A DNA stretch of 64,000 nt from Massilia sp. PAMC28688 (GCF_019443445.1 NZ_CP080378.1:1116001-1180000), one strand, 5' to 3'; shown: positions 8,795-18,345, numbered from the stretch's first letter. Numbers and translations are program-made. Notes: generated by a model not told the origin, from the sequence alone.

Positions 8795-10831
8795 TTAGCG
8801 GGTGATGGCGTTGCTCGTCATCTTGTTCAGTGCGGCATCGTAGGCAAATCCGGGGGCAGCAATGCCGGTGACGGCGTACTGGTAGGTGCCGGACACCTTG
8901 CTCAGGGGCGAATTGACGGTCGCAATGCCGGCAGTATTGGTGCCGGCGCTCTTGGTGCTGCTGACAATGCCGCTCCAGTTGCCGGTGACGGTGGCGCCCT
9001 GGATGGCGCGCCCTGCCGTGTCCTTGACCGTGATCTTGGCCTGGGCATAGTTGCCGTTCCTGGTGGCGACGGTGGTCAGGGTGATGGCGTCGACATATAC
9101 CCGCGGCTGGACGGAGGTGGCGGTAATGGTCACGGCGCGGGTATCGGTCATGCCGCTGGCATTGGTGACCTTGAGCGTGGCGCTGTAACTGCCGGCGGCG
9201 GCGTAGCTGTGGCTGGCGGTAGCGCCGGCAACCGGCGCGCTGCCGTCGCCAAAGTTCCATTCATACGACTGCAGGGTGCCAGACGGATCGCTCGACGCGG
9301 CGCCCGAGAATGACACCAGCAACGGTGCCGGGCCGGACGTGGCGCTGGTGCTGATCGATGCGACCGGCATGCCGGCCGTGACCGGCGCCGACATCGATAC
9401 CGAGTAGCGGCCGATGCTGCCATAGACGCTGTAGCCGGTGCCCAGCGGATCACCCTTGCCGGTGCCCTGGATGCTCAGGTAGTAGTTGCCGGCTGCGGGC
9501 AGCTGCATGGAAATGGTGCCGTTGAGCGCGTCCAGGGGATTGGCCTGGGCGATGACGGTGCCGTTGCCATCGCGTACCTGCATCAGGATGTCGAGGTTGG
9601 GCGAACGTTCAAACGGCGTGGCGTTGACGGTCAAGGTGCCGGCGCCGGCCGAGAACTTGAAGAAGTCCATGTCGGACGGGGTTTCCACCAGGCCGCGGAT
9701 GCTGTAGCTGTTGACGCCATTGGCCGGCGTTGCCGCGAGCACGGTGGCGGTGGCAATGGTGTTACCGAAGTCGTCGGCAGCGAACACGACGCCATTGTTT
9801 TGCATGACCAGGAAGTCGTCTTCCTTGTTGTTGGCATTGAGGTACTCGCCCTTGCTGAACTGGACCAGTTCACGCGAGTAACCCACGCCCATGATCGGCG
9901 CCCAGCCGGTCACGCCCGTGCCGTGCCCGGTGTAGTAGCCGGTGCTGCCGGTACCGTCGTGCGACAGGCCCAGGTTGTGGCCTACCTCGTGGGTGACGGC
10001 TTCGGCAATGTTCTTCTCGCCATTGGCCAGCTTGTCCTGGAACACAAAGGCAGTCTTGTAGTTTTCCCCGACATTATCGAACACGCCCACGTAGGCAAAG
10101 CCGCCGCAGCCGCAATCGCCGCGCGTGGTGCCGGCGGTGAAGTTCCTGGTGATCAGGGCGCGCGCGCCATAGGTGTCGTCGGTGAGCGCGGTACGCGTCA
10201 TCTGGTCGAGCGGCGGTTCCTCGGTGGTCACGTCCACGTCAAAGGCGGCGTAATCTTCCGCCACGCGGCGCCAGATGTTCTGGATCATTGCCAGTTCGGC
10301 CGCGCTGTAGGTGCCGGGCAGGCCGTCCAGGTCGAACGCGGGGCTGGTGATGGTGGTCAGGCCATAGCTGCTGTTCCAGGCACTGCCGGTGGTGGTGTGG
10401 CCATTGAAGTCGAGGTAGATCTTGCGCTTGGAGCCGGGGCGCGAATGGAGCTTGAAGGTCTGGTCGGCCGGGTAAATGGCGCCGCCCGGTGCCAGGTCGC
10501 TGCCCGACACGGTCAAGCCATGCTCGATGAACATGAGGCGCCCGCTCTTGTCGATCCAGGCTGAACGGTCGGTGCGCAGTTGCTGGGCAAACTCGGCCAC
10601 TGTCTTGCCATAGTAGGCCGCCACTTCGGGCAGGCGATTACCGAGATTGCCAATCGCGCGCTCGCCATTACTCATCTCCATCAGGCGCATGGCCGGGAAA
10701 GCAGGCTTTTGCAGCGGCGGCTGGACACGGGCCGCAGCGGTCTGCGCAAATGCCGTGGCGGTCAGCAGCGCCGTCGCGGCGAAGGCGGAAAGAAAGGCGG
10801 CCGAGATGAGGGTTTTCTTGAGTAAGGTCAC
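8795..10831 (-). CDS. Secreted metzincin-like zinc metalloprotease with PKD and Ig-like domains
   Basis: A 678-residue exported protein. The zinc site HEVGHNLGLSH is at about residues 281-291, followed by a Met-turn-like PIMGVGY, which together indicate a metzincin-type protease. The order is signal peptide (1-30), catalytic domain (about 90-350), a PPC-like domain (about 370-490), a PKD domain with YEWNFGDGS, then an Ig-like domain (VTVKDTAGRAIQGATVTGNW-like strands). I chose the GTG at 10831 because CGGAG lies 6 bp before it and it starts the signal sequence directly; an ATG at 10864 has no ribosome site. It probably degrades extracellular protein. Confidence 0.88.
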   Translation of the reverse strand: MTLLKKTLISAAFLSAFAATALLTATAFAQTAAARVQPPLQKPAFPAMRLMEMSNGERAIGNLGNRLPEVAAYYGKTVAEFAQQLRTDRSAWIDKSGRLMFIEHGLTVSGSDLAPGGAIYPADQTFKLHSRPGSKRKIYLDFNGHTTTGSAWNSSYGLTTITSPAFDLDGLPGTYSAAELAMIQNIWRRVAEDYAAFDVDVTTEEPPLDQMTRTALTDDTYGARALITRNFTAGTTRGDCGCGGFAYVGVFDNVGENYKTAFVFQDKLANGEKNIAEAVTHEVGHNLGLSHDGTGSTGYYTGHGTGVTGWAPIMGVGYSRELVQFSKGEYLNANNKEDDFLVMQNNGVVFAADDFGNTIATATVLAATPANGVNSYSIRGLVETPSDMDFFKFSAGAGTLTVNATPFERSPNLDILMQVRDGNGTVIAQANPLDALNGTISMQLPAAGNYYLSIQGTGKGDPLGTGYSVYGSIGRYSVSMSAPVTAGMPVASISTSATSGPAPLLVSFSGAASSDPSGTLQSYEWNFGDGSAPVAGATASHSYAAAGSYSATLKVTNASGMTDTRAVTITATSVQPRVYVDAITLTTVATRNGNYAQAKITVKDTAGRAIQGATVTGNWSGIVSSTKSAGTNTAGIATVNSPLSKVSGTYQYAVTGIAAPGFAYDAALNKMTSNAITR

Positions 10832-11050
10832 ACTGTGCTCCGATTGATTTTGCTGCAGATTCATAGAATAAATACGAAATGCCTGCGGGCAATATATCAG
10901 AGATGTTCGGAAATTCTGTTGAGAAATCCCATTCAAAAGCGAGCTGTGGCACAGGGGCCACTGTCGGGTTTTTAACTGTGTTGGCCGAGCAGAAACAGCC
11001 GTGGCAGAAGCGCAAACGTTCGTCCAGAATTCGTTTTCGGAAGCGTAATA

Positions 11051-11614
11051 TCAGTGGGAAAAAAGCCAATAGACGGGCAAGGCCACCAGTTCGCGCAGCG
11101 TGGAATAAAGGTCGCGCGCTTCGGTAAAGCGTGGGTAAGTCGAGCTGAGCTGCGCGACGCCGGCGCGGCGCAGCGCCAGGACCGTGCGCGGTACGTGGAA
11201 ATGCTGGGTCACGACAATGGCGCTGGTCCAGCCGCGTGCCTGCATGATGGCGGCGCTGTTGCGCGCTGTCGCCTCCGTGGTCACGCCGTGCGGGTCCATG
11301 ATGATGGCCGCCGGCGGCAGCCCTGCCTTGATCAGGTAGTTGCGCATGACGAGGGCTTCGTCAAAGCCTTCCTGGCCGGTGCCGCCGCTGACAATGACGG
11401 CCCTGGCCAGACCGCGCCGATACACGGCGGCGCCCTGGTCGAGGCGCGCCGCCAGCCGGGCCGACGGCTGGCCGCTGGTGTCCACCTTGGACCCGAGCAC
11501 GATGGCCACATCGCTGGCCCGGGCATCGTCCACCGTGCCGGCTGCAAGCAGGGCTGCCGCACACGCCGCGATCAGCAGCACGAGGGAGGCGAGCAGGCGG
11601 CCAGCACGGCGCAT
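11051..11614 (-). CDS. YdcF-family (DUF218) protein
   Basis: A 187-residue protein with an N-terminal membrane anchor (LLASLVLLIAACAAALLAAG) and a DUF218/YdcF domain. The features are DVAIVLGSKVD, a helix with RLDQGAAVYRRG, VIVSGGTGQEG, and the late VVTQHFHVPRTVLALRRAG. The related E. coli SanA and ElyC proteins affect the envelope, but no reaction is firmly known. The start at 11614 follows the glutathione-transferase stop by one base, so the two are translationally linked. Starts further upstream would overlap that gene. Confidence 0.85.
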   Translation of the reverse strand: MRRAGRLLASLVLLIAACAAALLAAGTVDDARASDVAIVLGSKVDTSGQPSARLAARLDQGAAVYRRGLARAVIVSGGTGQEGFDEALVMRNYLIKAGLPPAAIIMDPHGVTTEATARNSAAIMQARGWTSAIVVTQHFHVPRTVLALRRAGVAQLSSTYPRFTEARDLYSTLRELVALPVYWLFSH

Positions 11615-11615
11615 T

Positions 11616-12239
11616 TCAGGCAACCCCGTTGTTGCCATACAGGGCGAAGCCGGGCCGCTCATTGAGGCGCTGCAGGTATGCCGCCAGGGCGGGAAGATCA
11701 GGCCGCTCGATCGGGGTCATCTGCCACCGGTTGGCGGACAGGCCAATGACGATATCGGCCAGCGTGAACGTGTCACCGGCCATGAAGGCGCCCGTGCGGG
11801 CAAGCCGGGCGTCAACCATGGCCATATGCCGGTTCCAGCTGGCCACGCTGGCGCCGATGGCGGCCGGACCCTGGTGCGCCGCGCTCTCACGAACCAGGGC
11901 CATGAAGGCATAGCGCCAGGCGTTGTTCAATTCCGTGGCTTGCCAGTCCACCCATTGATCCACCATGGCGCGGGCCCGGGGCGCGGCCGGGTAGAGCGTG
12001 GCACCGCCATACTGACTGGCCAGGTAGCGGCAGATGCTGTTCGATTCCCACAGCACAAAATCGCCGTCGCGGATGACGGGCACCATGGCATTGGGGTTCA
12101 TGGCCAGGAAGGCAGGGCTGTCGGTGGGGCGGAAACCGGCACCCCACGACTGCTGCTCGAACGGCAAGGATAATTCATGGCAGGTCCACAGGACCTTGCG
12201 CACGTTGATGGAGGTGGCCTTGCCCAGAACGGTCAGCAT
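11616..12239 (-). CDS. Glutathione S-transferase family protein
   Basis: A 207-residue cytosolic GST. The thioredoxin-like N-terminal domain has [18 protein letters not shown] and the cis-proline/glutathione-binding stretch [20 protein letters not shown]; the helical C-terminal domain follows ([15 protein letters not shown] is the usual N-capping box). Substrate cannot be predicted. Glutathione itself is made by gshA/gshB some 8 kb away. Confidence 0.92.
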   Translation of the reverse strand: MLTVLGKATSINVRKVLWTCHELSLPFEQQSWGAGFRPTDSPAFLAMNPNAMVPVIRDGDFVLWESNSICRYLASQYGGATLYPAAPRARAMVDQWVDWQATELNNAWRYAFMALVRESAAHQGPAAIGASVASWNRHMAMVDARLARTGAFMAGDTFTLADIVIGLSANRWQMTPIERPDLPALAAYLQRLNERPGFALYGNNGVA

Positions 12240-12272
12240 GATTGCGCGAAAAATGACGATTAGGCAAGTCTA

Positions 12273-14105
12273 TCAGTTTGCACGCACCCCGACAGCAGCA
12301 AAGTGCAACACCCAGTGGTCGCTGGCCTGCACGCCGATGAGCGCCGCGGCCTCGTCATCATAAAACGCACCCACCGGGCAGGCGGCCAGGCCGCGCGCGA
12401 CTGCCCCCAGCAGCCAGCGCTGCCCTTTCATCCCCGCTTCCAGAAAGGCGTGGCGGTAGCCGCGCGCGCCGCCTGCCAGCACCCGGTCGCGCGCGGCCGA
12501 GAGGATGAGCACGGCAGCGGCGTCGCCAATCACATCCTGCGACAGGGCGGCCGACTGCGCAGCGGCAGCCGCGTGGCCGGGGCGGACCAGGCGCAGGGCG
12601 TGCCCGGGGACATAGCGGTACACGCCAGGCGCGATCCCGTGCACGCGATTGATGACGAGGCTGATCTCGATGCCATCGAACAGCATGGGCGGCTGCTGCA
12701 TGCCGGCGAGCAGGCCCGACAGCTGCGCCATGGTCAGGGCCGCGTGCGCATAGCGGCGCTCGCTGCGGCGCTGGACGATGGTGGTAAACAGTTCGGCCGT
12801 GGCCGGCGCCGGTGGCGGCAACGCCAGGTCGCTGCCGCCACCGGGCTGCAGGCGCAGCGAGGTGGCCTGGTACACGATGCCGGTGACGCCAAGCGGCGTT
12901 CCCTGCGCTGGCCGGACGGGGGCGAACGCTTGCGGCGGGTCGCATGGGGCGCAGGCCGGCCCTGCCCCGGCCCCGGTGCCGGGGCGGCGCAGGGGCACCA
13001 CGGCCAGCACGCCCTCTTCCACCCCATCAATGCCCAGCGCCCGGGCGGCCAGCGCATCGTCAAACTCCGGCACCATGTCCGGATGCAGGCCGCTGCCGTG
13101 GGCTGCCAGGCGCAGGTTTTCCAGCAGATGACCGGCATCGGCCAGCGCATAACGGAAAGCGCGGTTATGGTATTTATAGCCGGTGCGACGGAAGACGGCA
13201 CTGACCAGCACGACAGCGTCGGCACCGTCGGCGGCGGGCGCGCCCACGCTGGCCGGCACCTTGCCCAGCAGGCTGAGCTGATGGCGCTCAGGATCATAGT
13301 GGTACAAGCCCGCCGCCAGTCCATCAACCCGGCGCGCCACGACATACAATTCGCTCGGAAACAAGGCGCCCGAGGACGGCGAGGCGCGCAGCGCGTGGCC
13401 GCCGCGGCGCTGGGTGACGCCCGAAGTCAGGTGCAGCATGCGGCCCAGGTCGGCCAGTGCAAGGGACGCTGCGGGGGCCGGCGCGGCCAGCATCTGCCCG
13501 AGTGACCATGCTCCCGGCTGGCCTTTGGACAGCGCCACTCTGGGCTGCTGGTCATAGCGCTTGAACGGCGGTGGCGCATCGCCCCACGCCACACCGGGCG
13601 CGCGGGTGAATACGCTGGTGCGTGATTCCGAGGAAAAGGTGTGATACCGGGCAATCGGATGATCCTGCGCGCCGGCACTCGCCAGGACAGGGAAATCGGC
13701 GCCCGCCTGGCGCTTGCCGACATAGAAGGCGATGCCCAGCATGAGCGCCAGCGCGGCAATCTTGCCGACCACAAGTGGTCCGCCCGCCACCGCCGGCGCC
13801 TGGGCCTTGCCGCCGCGCCGGCCCAGCCAGCGCAGCACCAGCGGCAGGTTGAACACCAGGTGCAGCCCCACCAGGAACAAGGTTGCGTAACCAAAAAGAT
13901 AATGCCAATCGAACACGGGAAGCTGCTGGTTGGCGACCCAGAAAATGCCCAGGCCCGCCGTGCCGAGCAGATAGGCCAGGAGCAGCAGGCTGATGTGGAC
14001 ATTGAGCGCCATGCGCGAGGGCGCGCGGCCGCGCAGGGCCAGCAGCGCGCAGACGGCGCCGTACAGGAGCAGTGGTCCTACCACCCAGGCAAACTTCGGC
14101 AGCAT
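12273..14105 (-). CDS. Membrane protein with two SagB/nitroreductase-like domains
   Basis: A 610-residue protein. Residues 1-130 contain four hydrophobic helices with histidines at 37, 68 and 82 (NVHISL, DWHYLF, GLHLVF), a pattern like small heme-binding membrane domains. Two nitroreductase-like halves follow: about 150-395 (SRTSVF, SSGALFPSELYVVARR, GLYHYDPERHQLSLLG) and about 445-610 (IVQRRSERRYAHAALT, PGVYRYVPG, AGMKGQRWLLGAVARG). SagB-type domains are FMN-dependent oxidoreductases. Heme binding and membrane electron transfer are my inference. No peptide substrate, cyclodehydratase or protease gene is nearby, so a bacteriocin role is not supported. Confidence 0.8.
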   Translation of the reverse strand: MLPKFAWVVGPLLLYGAVCALLALRGRAPSRMALNVHISLLLLAYLLGTAGLGIFWVANQQLPVFDWHYLFGYATLFLVGLHLVFNLPLVLRWLGRRGGKAQAPAVAGGPLVVGKIAALALMLGIAFYVGKRQAGADFPVLASAGAQDHPIARYHTFSSESRTSVFTRAPGVAWGDAPPPFKRYDQQPRVALSKGQPGAWSLGQMLAAPAPAASLALADLGRMLHLTSGVTQRRGGHALRASPSSGALFPSELYVVARRVDGLAAGLYHYDPERHQLSLLGKVPASVGAPAADGADAVVLVSAVFRRTGYKYHNRAFRYALADAGHLLENLRLAAHGSGLHPDMVPEFDDALAARALGIDGVEEGVLAVVPLRRPGTGAGAGPACAPCDPPQAFAPVRPAQGTPLGVTGIVYQATSLRLQPGGGSDLALPPPAPATAELFTTIVQRRSERRYAHAALTMAQLSGLLAGMQQPPMLFDGIEISLVINRVHGIAPGVYRYVPGHALRLVRPGHAAAAAQSAALSQDVIGDAAAVLILSAARDRVLAGGARGYRHAFLEAGMKGQRWLLGAVARGLAACPVGAFYDDEAAALIGVQASDHWVLHFAAVGVRAN

Positions 14106-14191
14106 GTTCGCGGTGTCTCCCCATCAGATCGACCCGCCGCACCCGGTGGGCGGCGCCCGGCGCCAGTGTGGCACATCCGAGGGTGCAGGTG

Positions 14192-14247
14192 TCAGGTGTG
14201 CCGTGCACGACATTCTCGAATACACCACAGAATGTCGTTACACCTGA
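14192..14247. repeat. Long interrupted inverted repeat upstream of comM
   Basis: TCAGGTGT at 14192-14199 pairs with ACACCTGA at 14240-14247, and inside it ACGACATTCT pairs with AGAATGTCGT (10 bp). The arms are interrupted by a 7-base versus 1-base internal loop and closed by a 12-base loop. It lies in the 240-bp divergent gap between the nitroreductase gene and comM. It could be a two-part operator or an RNA structure. A second short hairpin, GGCACA-CTTC-TGTGCC, follows at 14264-14279. I do not recognise the regulator. Confidence 0.7.
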
Positions 14248-14345
14248 TTGAACTGAGGGGGATGGCACACTTCTGTGCCAGCGCAAACGGCAGATCGCGG
14301 CCGCTCCTAAGATACGGCCACCATCCCCTTCGTCAAAGGAATGCC

Positions 14346-15863
14346 ATGAGTCTTGCCGTCCTGCGAAGCCGCGCGCTGGCCGGCATGGAAGCGCCGGCCG
14401 TCAGTGTGGAGGTCCATCTGGCCAACGGCTTGCCGTCGCTCACCATTGTGGGCCTGCCCGACGCCGAGGTGCGCGAATCCAAGGACAGGGTGCGCGCAGC
14501 ATTGCAAAATGCGGGGTTCCTGTTCCCGTCGCGCAAAATTACCATCAACCTGGCACCCGCAGACCTGCCCAAGGAATCGGGCCGCTTTGATCTTCCCATT
14601 GCCATCGGCATCCTGGCGGCATCGGGCCAGGTGCCGGACCGCGAGCTGGACCGCTACGAGTTTGCCGGCGAACTGTCGCTCTCGGGTGAACTGCGGCCCG
14701 TGCGCGGCGCACTGGCGATGGCCTATGCCATGCAACGCGATCCGCAAGGCAGCCAGCGCGCTTTCATCCTGCCCATGCAAAATGCGGGCGAGGCTGCGCT
14801 GGTGTGCAATGCCGTCATCTATCCCGCCACCACCTTGCTCGAAGTATGCGCGCACCTGGCAGGCACGCCCCTTGAACACCGCCTCGCGCGCCACGTGGTG
14901 CACCCGGGCACGCTGCCGCCGCCGCAGGCAGACTTCTCCGACGTCAAAGGGCAAGTGGCCACCAAGCGCGCGCTCGAGGTCGCTGCGGCCGGATTTCACA
15001 GCGTGCTCATGACCGGCCCTCCCGGCGCCGGAAAGACCATGCTGGCCTCGCGCTTTGGCAGCCTGCTGCCTCCCATGTCGGACGACGATGCGCTGGAGTC
15101 GGCCGCCGTGCAATCGCTCCATGGCCACTTCGATCCTGCCCTGTGGAAGGTGCGGCCGTTTCGCAGCCCCCATCACACCAGTTCCGGTGTGGCGCTGGTC
15201 GGTGGCGGCGCGGTACCGCGCCCGGGCGAGGTCTCCCTGGCGCACCATGGCGTCCTGTTTCTCGATGAATTGCCGGAATTTGACCGGCGCGTGCTCGAAG
15301 TCTTGCGCCAGCCCCTCGAATCGGGCCGCGTCACCATTTCACGCGCGGCGCGCCAGGCCGACTTCCCGGCCCGCTTTCAGCTCATTGCTGCCATGAATCC
15401 CTGCCCCTGCGGCTTTCTCGGCCATGCTTCGGGCAAATGCAGCTGCTCGCAAGACAGCGTGGCCAGGTACCAGGACCGGGTCTCCGGCCCCCTGATTGAC
15501 CGCATTGACATGCAGATTGATGTCGCGCCGCTGGCCCATGGCAGCCTGGCGGCGCAGGCCGATGGCGAAACCAGCGCCACCATTGCCGCGCGGGTAGCGC
15601 GCGCCTATGGGCGCCAGCTGGAGCGCCAGGGCAAACCCAACCAGCGCCTGTCCACCCGCGAGATCGACCGCTACTGCCGGCTCGACAGTAAAAGCGAGAC
15701 GACGCTGCGCACGACCATGCTGCGCTTTCACTGGTCGGCGCGGGCCTACCACCGGGTGTTGAAAGTCGCGCGCACCATTGCCGACCTGGCCGGTGCGGCC
15801 ACGCTCGATTACGAGCACGTATCCGAAGCCATCCAGTACCGGCGCGGTCCGCGCGACCGCTGA
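14346..15863 (+). CDS. comM: YifB/ComM-family Mg-chelatase-like AAA+ ATPase
   Basis: A 505-residue protein with an N-terminal Lon-protease-like fold domain (MSLAVLRSRALAGMEAPAVS, LTIVGLPDAEVRESKDRVR), a Walker A motif TGPPGAGKTML, Walker B LFLDELPEF, and a zinc-like CPCGFLGHASGKCSC insert. The family acts as a hexameric helicase that extends branch migration during natural transformation. The ATG at 14346 is chosen because the family N-terminus starts there; the frame is open about 700 bp upstream, but that part is antisense to the nitroreductase gene. Length is normal. Confidence 0.95.
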   Translation: MSLAVLRSRALAGMEAPAVSVEVHLANGLPSLTIVGLPDAEVRESKDRVRAALQNAGFLFPSRKITINLAPADLPKESGRFDLPIAIGILAASGQVPDRELDRYEFAGELSLSGELRPVRGALAMAYAMQRDPQGSQRAFILPMQNAGEAALVCNAVIYPATTLLEVCAHLAGTPLEHRLARHVVHPGTLPPPQADFSDVKGQVATKRALEVAAAGFHSVLMTGPPGAGKTMLASRFGSLLPPMSDDDALESAAVQSLHGHFDPALWKVRPFRSPHHTSSGVALVGGGAVPRPGEVSLAHHGVLFLDELPEFDRRVLEVLRQPLESGRVTISRAARQADFPARFQLIAAMNPCPCGFLGHASGKCSCSQDSVARYQDRVSGPLIDRIDMQIDVAPLAHGSLAAQADGETSATIAARVARAYGRQLERQGKPNQRLSTREIDRYCRLDSKSETTLRTTMLRFHWSARAYHRVLKVARTIADLAGAATLDYEHVSEAIQYRRGPRDR

Positions 15864-15865
15864 GC

Positions 15866-16399
15866 CTATGGATTGAGCTCGCCCTCGATGGAATCGTCGA
15901 GCGTCACGCCCACGGCGGCGCCGATCATCATCTTCATGCCAGCCACTGCATTGCCGTGCTTGTTATCCCAGTAGTAACCGTGGGTAGGTGCGACCTTGAT
16001 CACCGTGATCCGGGGATCATCCTTGCCTTCGGTGAACCAGGTCTTGAGCACGAACTTCCACAATTGCTCGATCCGGGCCTTGTCCCGGGACACGGTCGCA
16101 ATGCCTTCCAGGTGCAGGAATTCAGAATGGGGCGAGCCCTGGAAAAACAGGCGGACCTTGGGATTGGCCTGCAATTCCTCATTCTTGTGGCTGTCAACGG
16201 CGCTGAGGAACCACAGGTTGCCCTGCTCGTCGACTTCCAGCACGTTCATGGGACGCGCATCGATGTCGCTGCCCGATGGATTGGTGCAAAAGAAGCAGGT
16301 CTGCGCTTCCTTGATCAGTTCGCTCATTTTTTTGATGGCCTGGGGGCCTGCCAGATCCTGGTGATTATGCTCGGGCTGGTTCTTGTTGATCGAATCCAT
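15866..16399 (-). CDS. Pyridoxamine 5'-phosphate oxidase-like (general stress) protein
   Basis: A 177-residue protein with a split-barrel FMN-binding fold. The relevant stretches are ACFF-like QTCFFCTNPSGSDIDARPMN, NLWFLSAVDSHKNEEL, and VRLFFQGSPHSEFLHLEG. It resembles the small general-stress PNPOx proteins and not true PdxH. The start at 16399 (MDSINKNQPEHN) follows an AGGAG-like site. It converges with comM, with only two bases between the stops and no terminator seen. Confidence 0.88.
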   Translation of the reverse strand: MDSINKNQPEHNHQDLAGPQAIKKMSELIKEAQTCFFCTNPSGSDIDARPMNVLEVDEQGNLWFLSAVDSHKNEELQANPKVRLFFQGSPHSEFLHLEGIATVSRDKARIEQLWKFVLKTWFTEGKDDPRITVIKVAPTHGYYWDNKHGNAVAGMKMMIGAAVGVTLDDSIEGELNP

Positions 16400-16561
16400 G
16401 GTGCTCTCCTGTTGTTGGCAAATTGTCCAGGACAATATACGGGAGTGCTGCCGCGACGTTTGTGGGCCGTTTAACTTTGGCGGCCAATTTACTGGTTGAA
16501 TTTTTCCTTCTGGCGCAGGACCTGCCGGGCGCGGCGCCACCAGTCCTGCTACCATTTGCGC

Positions 16562-17107
16562 ATGCGACCATTCCATTTCCCCACTTTCCTTGCCAGCGTG
16601 CTGCTCATGTTCACGCTGGCCGCTTGCAGCCCCGAATACAACTGGCGCGATTACCGCAGTCCGCATGCGCCTTTTACGGTCATGTTCCCTGACAAGCCAT
16701 CGACCCACACGCGCGAGGTGAACCTGAATGGCCTGGTAGTGGCCATGACGATGACGGCGGTTGACATCAACGGCAACATGTTCGCCGTCGGCACGGCGGA
16801 GGCGCCGGATGCGGCGCGCGCCCAGGCCGCGCTGGCCGCCATGAAAACGGCGCTGGTCAACAATATCGGCGCCACCATCAAGAGTGAAAAGGCGGGCAAG
16901 CTGTCCGCGGCCGCAGGCGCGCGCAGCGTCCCGGGCGCGGCCATCGACCTGGAGGCCGTGGGCCAGAACAAGGGCGAGGCGATGCGTCTGGTGGGCCACT
17001 TCGAGGCGCGCGACAAGCGTTTCTACCAGGTGATCGTCATGGGCAAGGCGCGTGAACTCACCAAGGAAAACGTGGACATGTTCATGTCATCGTTCCAGCT
17101 GCAGTAA
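16562..17107 (+). CDS. Putative lipoprotein of unknown function
   Basis: A 181-residue protein with a lipoprotein signal (MRPFHFPTFLASVLLMFTLAAC, lipobox LAAC). The mature part has PHAPFTVMFPDKPSTHT and regular beta/alpha alternation, resembling small secreted domains with the phrase FTVxFPxKP, but I do not assign a family. The ATG at 16562 is chosen because it starts the lipoprotein signal; the longer frame begins 22 codons upstream. It ends 5 bp before the MFS gene, so the two may be co-transcribed. Confidence 0.8.
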   Translation: MRPFHFPTFLASVLLMFTLAACSPEYNWRDYRSPHAPFTVMFPDKPSTHTREVNLNGLVVAMTMTAVDINGNMFAVGTAEAPDAARAQAALAAMKTALVNNIGATIKSEKAGKLSAAAGARSVPGAAIDLEAVGQNKGEAMRLVGHFEARDKRFYQVIVMGKARELTKENVDMFMSSFQLQ

Positions 17108-17112
17108 GCACC

Positions 17113-18345
17113 ATGCACTTCCCGCTGCGGGGCGCGCCGGCCATCCGGGTCTTCCTGAGCTTCGCGCTGGGCTATTTTTTGTCCTATGCGCTGCGCTCGA
17201 TCAACGCCGTCATCGCCCCCGCGCTGGTGGCCGAGCTTGGCTTGTCCAATGCCGATCTCGGTCTGCTCTCGTCCGCTTACTTTGTGGCCTTTGGCTGCAT
17301 GCAATTGCCGCTGGGCGTGTGGCTGGACAAGTATGGCGCGCGCCGCACCGAGGCTGCCCTGCTGCTGTGCGCTGCCGTGGGCGCCGTGTTGTTTGCCACC
17401 GGCACCACCCTTGCCTGGCTATGGATCGGGCGTGCCCTGATCGGCATTGGCGTGTCGGCCTGCCTGATGGCGTCGCTCAAAGCCTATCGCCAATGGTTTG
17501 CACTGGAGCAGCAAAGCCAGCTGGCCATCTGGATGCTGGTGGCAGGCACCTCCGGGGCCATGGCGGCCACGGTGCCGGTCTCGCTGACCTTGCCGCTGAT
17601 CGGATGGCGCGGCGTGTTCTGGGTTGTCGCCGCCCTGCTGGCGCTGGCATCGGCAGTCATCTTCTTCGTGCTGCGCGACGTCGAGCGCGGCGGCCAGCAG
17701 CAGGCAACGGCCGCCCCCCACGAGCAGGGCTATGCCATCATCTTTCGCAGTCCATATTTCTGGCGCCTGGGCCTGCTGGGACTCGTCAATCACGGCATTT
17801 TTTCTGCACTGCAGACGCTGTGGGCGGGGCCATGGCTGATGACGGTCCTGGGCAAGAGCCAGGTGGAATCGGGCGAGATCCTGTTCGTCTTCAACTTCGT
17901 CATGCTGCTCGCTTACCTGGGCGCTGGCTGGATGGCGCCGCGGCTGGTGCGGCGCGGCATCAACATGCACAAGGTCATCGGCGCCGGCATGGCCGGCATG
18001 ATCGTGATGCAGGCTTGCATGGTCGCAACGAGCGCGCCGGCCAGCTGGCTGCTGTGGCTTGGCCTTGGCCTGTTCGTACCGGTCGTGATGCTGGTCCAAT
18101 CCTACGCCGGCCTGGCGTTTCCGCCGGCACTGGCCGGGCGCGCCAATTCCGCCTACAACCTGCAGCTGTTCCTTGGCGCGTTCGCGGCGCAGTGGGGATT
18201 CGGGGTGGCAGTCGATGCATTCCGCAGTAGCGGCCTGGGTCCCGCCGATGCCTTCCGCATGACGCTGGCAGTGGCAATTGCCCTGCAGGTGGCAACGCTG
18301 CTGTTCTTTGCGCTTAGTCGCGCGCTGCCGCAAAAAACGGCATAA
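17113..18345 (+). CDS. Major facilitator superfamily transporter
   Basis: A 410-residue inner-membrane carrier with about twelve hydrophobic helices. The motif-A region after helix 2 reads PLGVWLDKYGARRTEAA, typical of MFS proteins. The start is 5 bp after the lipoprotein stop. No substrate can be read from sequence or neighbours. Confidence 0.92.
   Translation: MHFPLRGAPAIRVFLSFALGYFLSYALRSINAVIAPALVAELGLSNADLGLLSSAYFVAFGCMQLPLGVWLDKYGARRTEAALLLCAAVGAVLFATGTTLAWLWIGRALIGIGVSACLMASLKAYRQWFALEQQSQLAIWMLVAGTSGAMAATVPVSLTLPLIGWRGVFWVVAALLALASAVIFFVLRDVERGGQQQATAAPHEQGYAIIFRSPYFWRLGLLGLVNHGIFSALQTLWAGPWLMTVLGKSQVESGEILFVFNFVMLLAYLGAGWMAPRLVRRGINMHKVIGAGMAGMIVMQACMVATSAPASWLLWLGLGLFVPVVMLVQSYAGLAFPPALAGRANSAYNLQLFLGAFAAQWGFGVAVDAFRSSGLGPADAFRMTLAVAIALQVATLLFFALSRALPQKTA

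Noticed and set aside
12273..14105. Thiazole/oxazole-modified peptide (bacteriocin) cluster because of SagB-like domains
   Set aside because: No cyclodehydratase, precursor peptide, protease or exporter gene is next to it.
14264..14279. Sigma-54 promoter at TGGCACACTTCTGTGC
   Set aside because: The GG and GC elements are 13 bp apart and not 12, and the sequence is better explained as a short hairpin.
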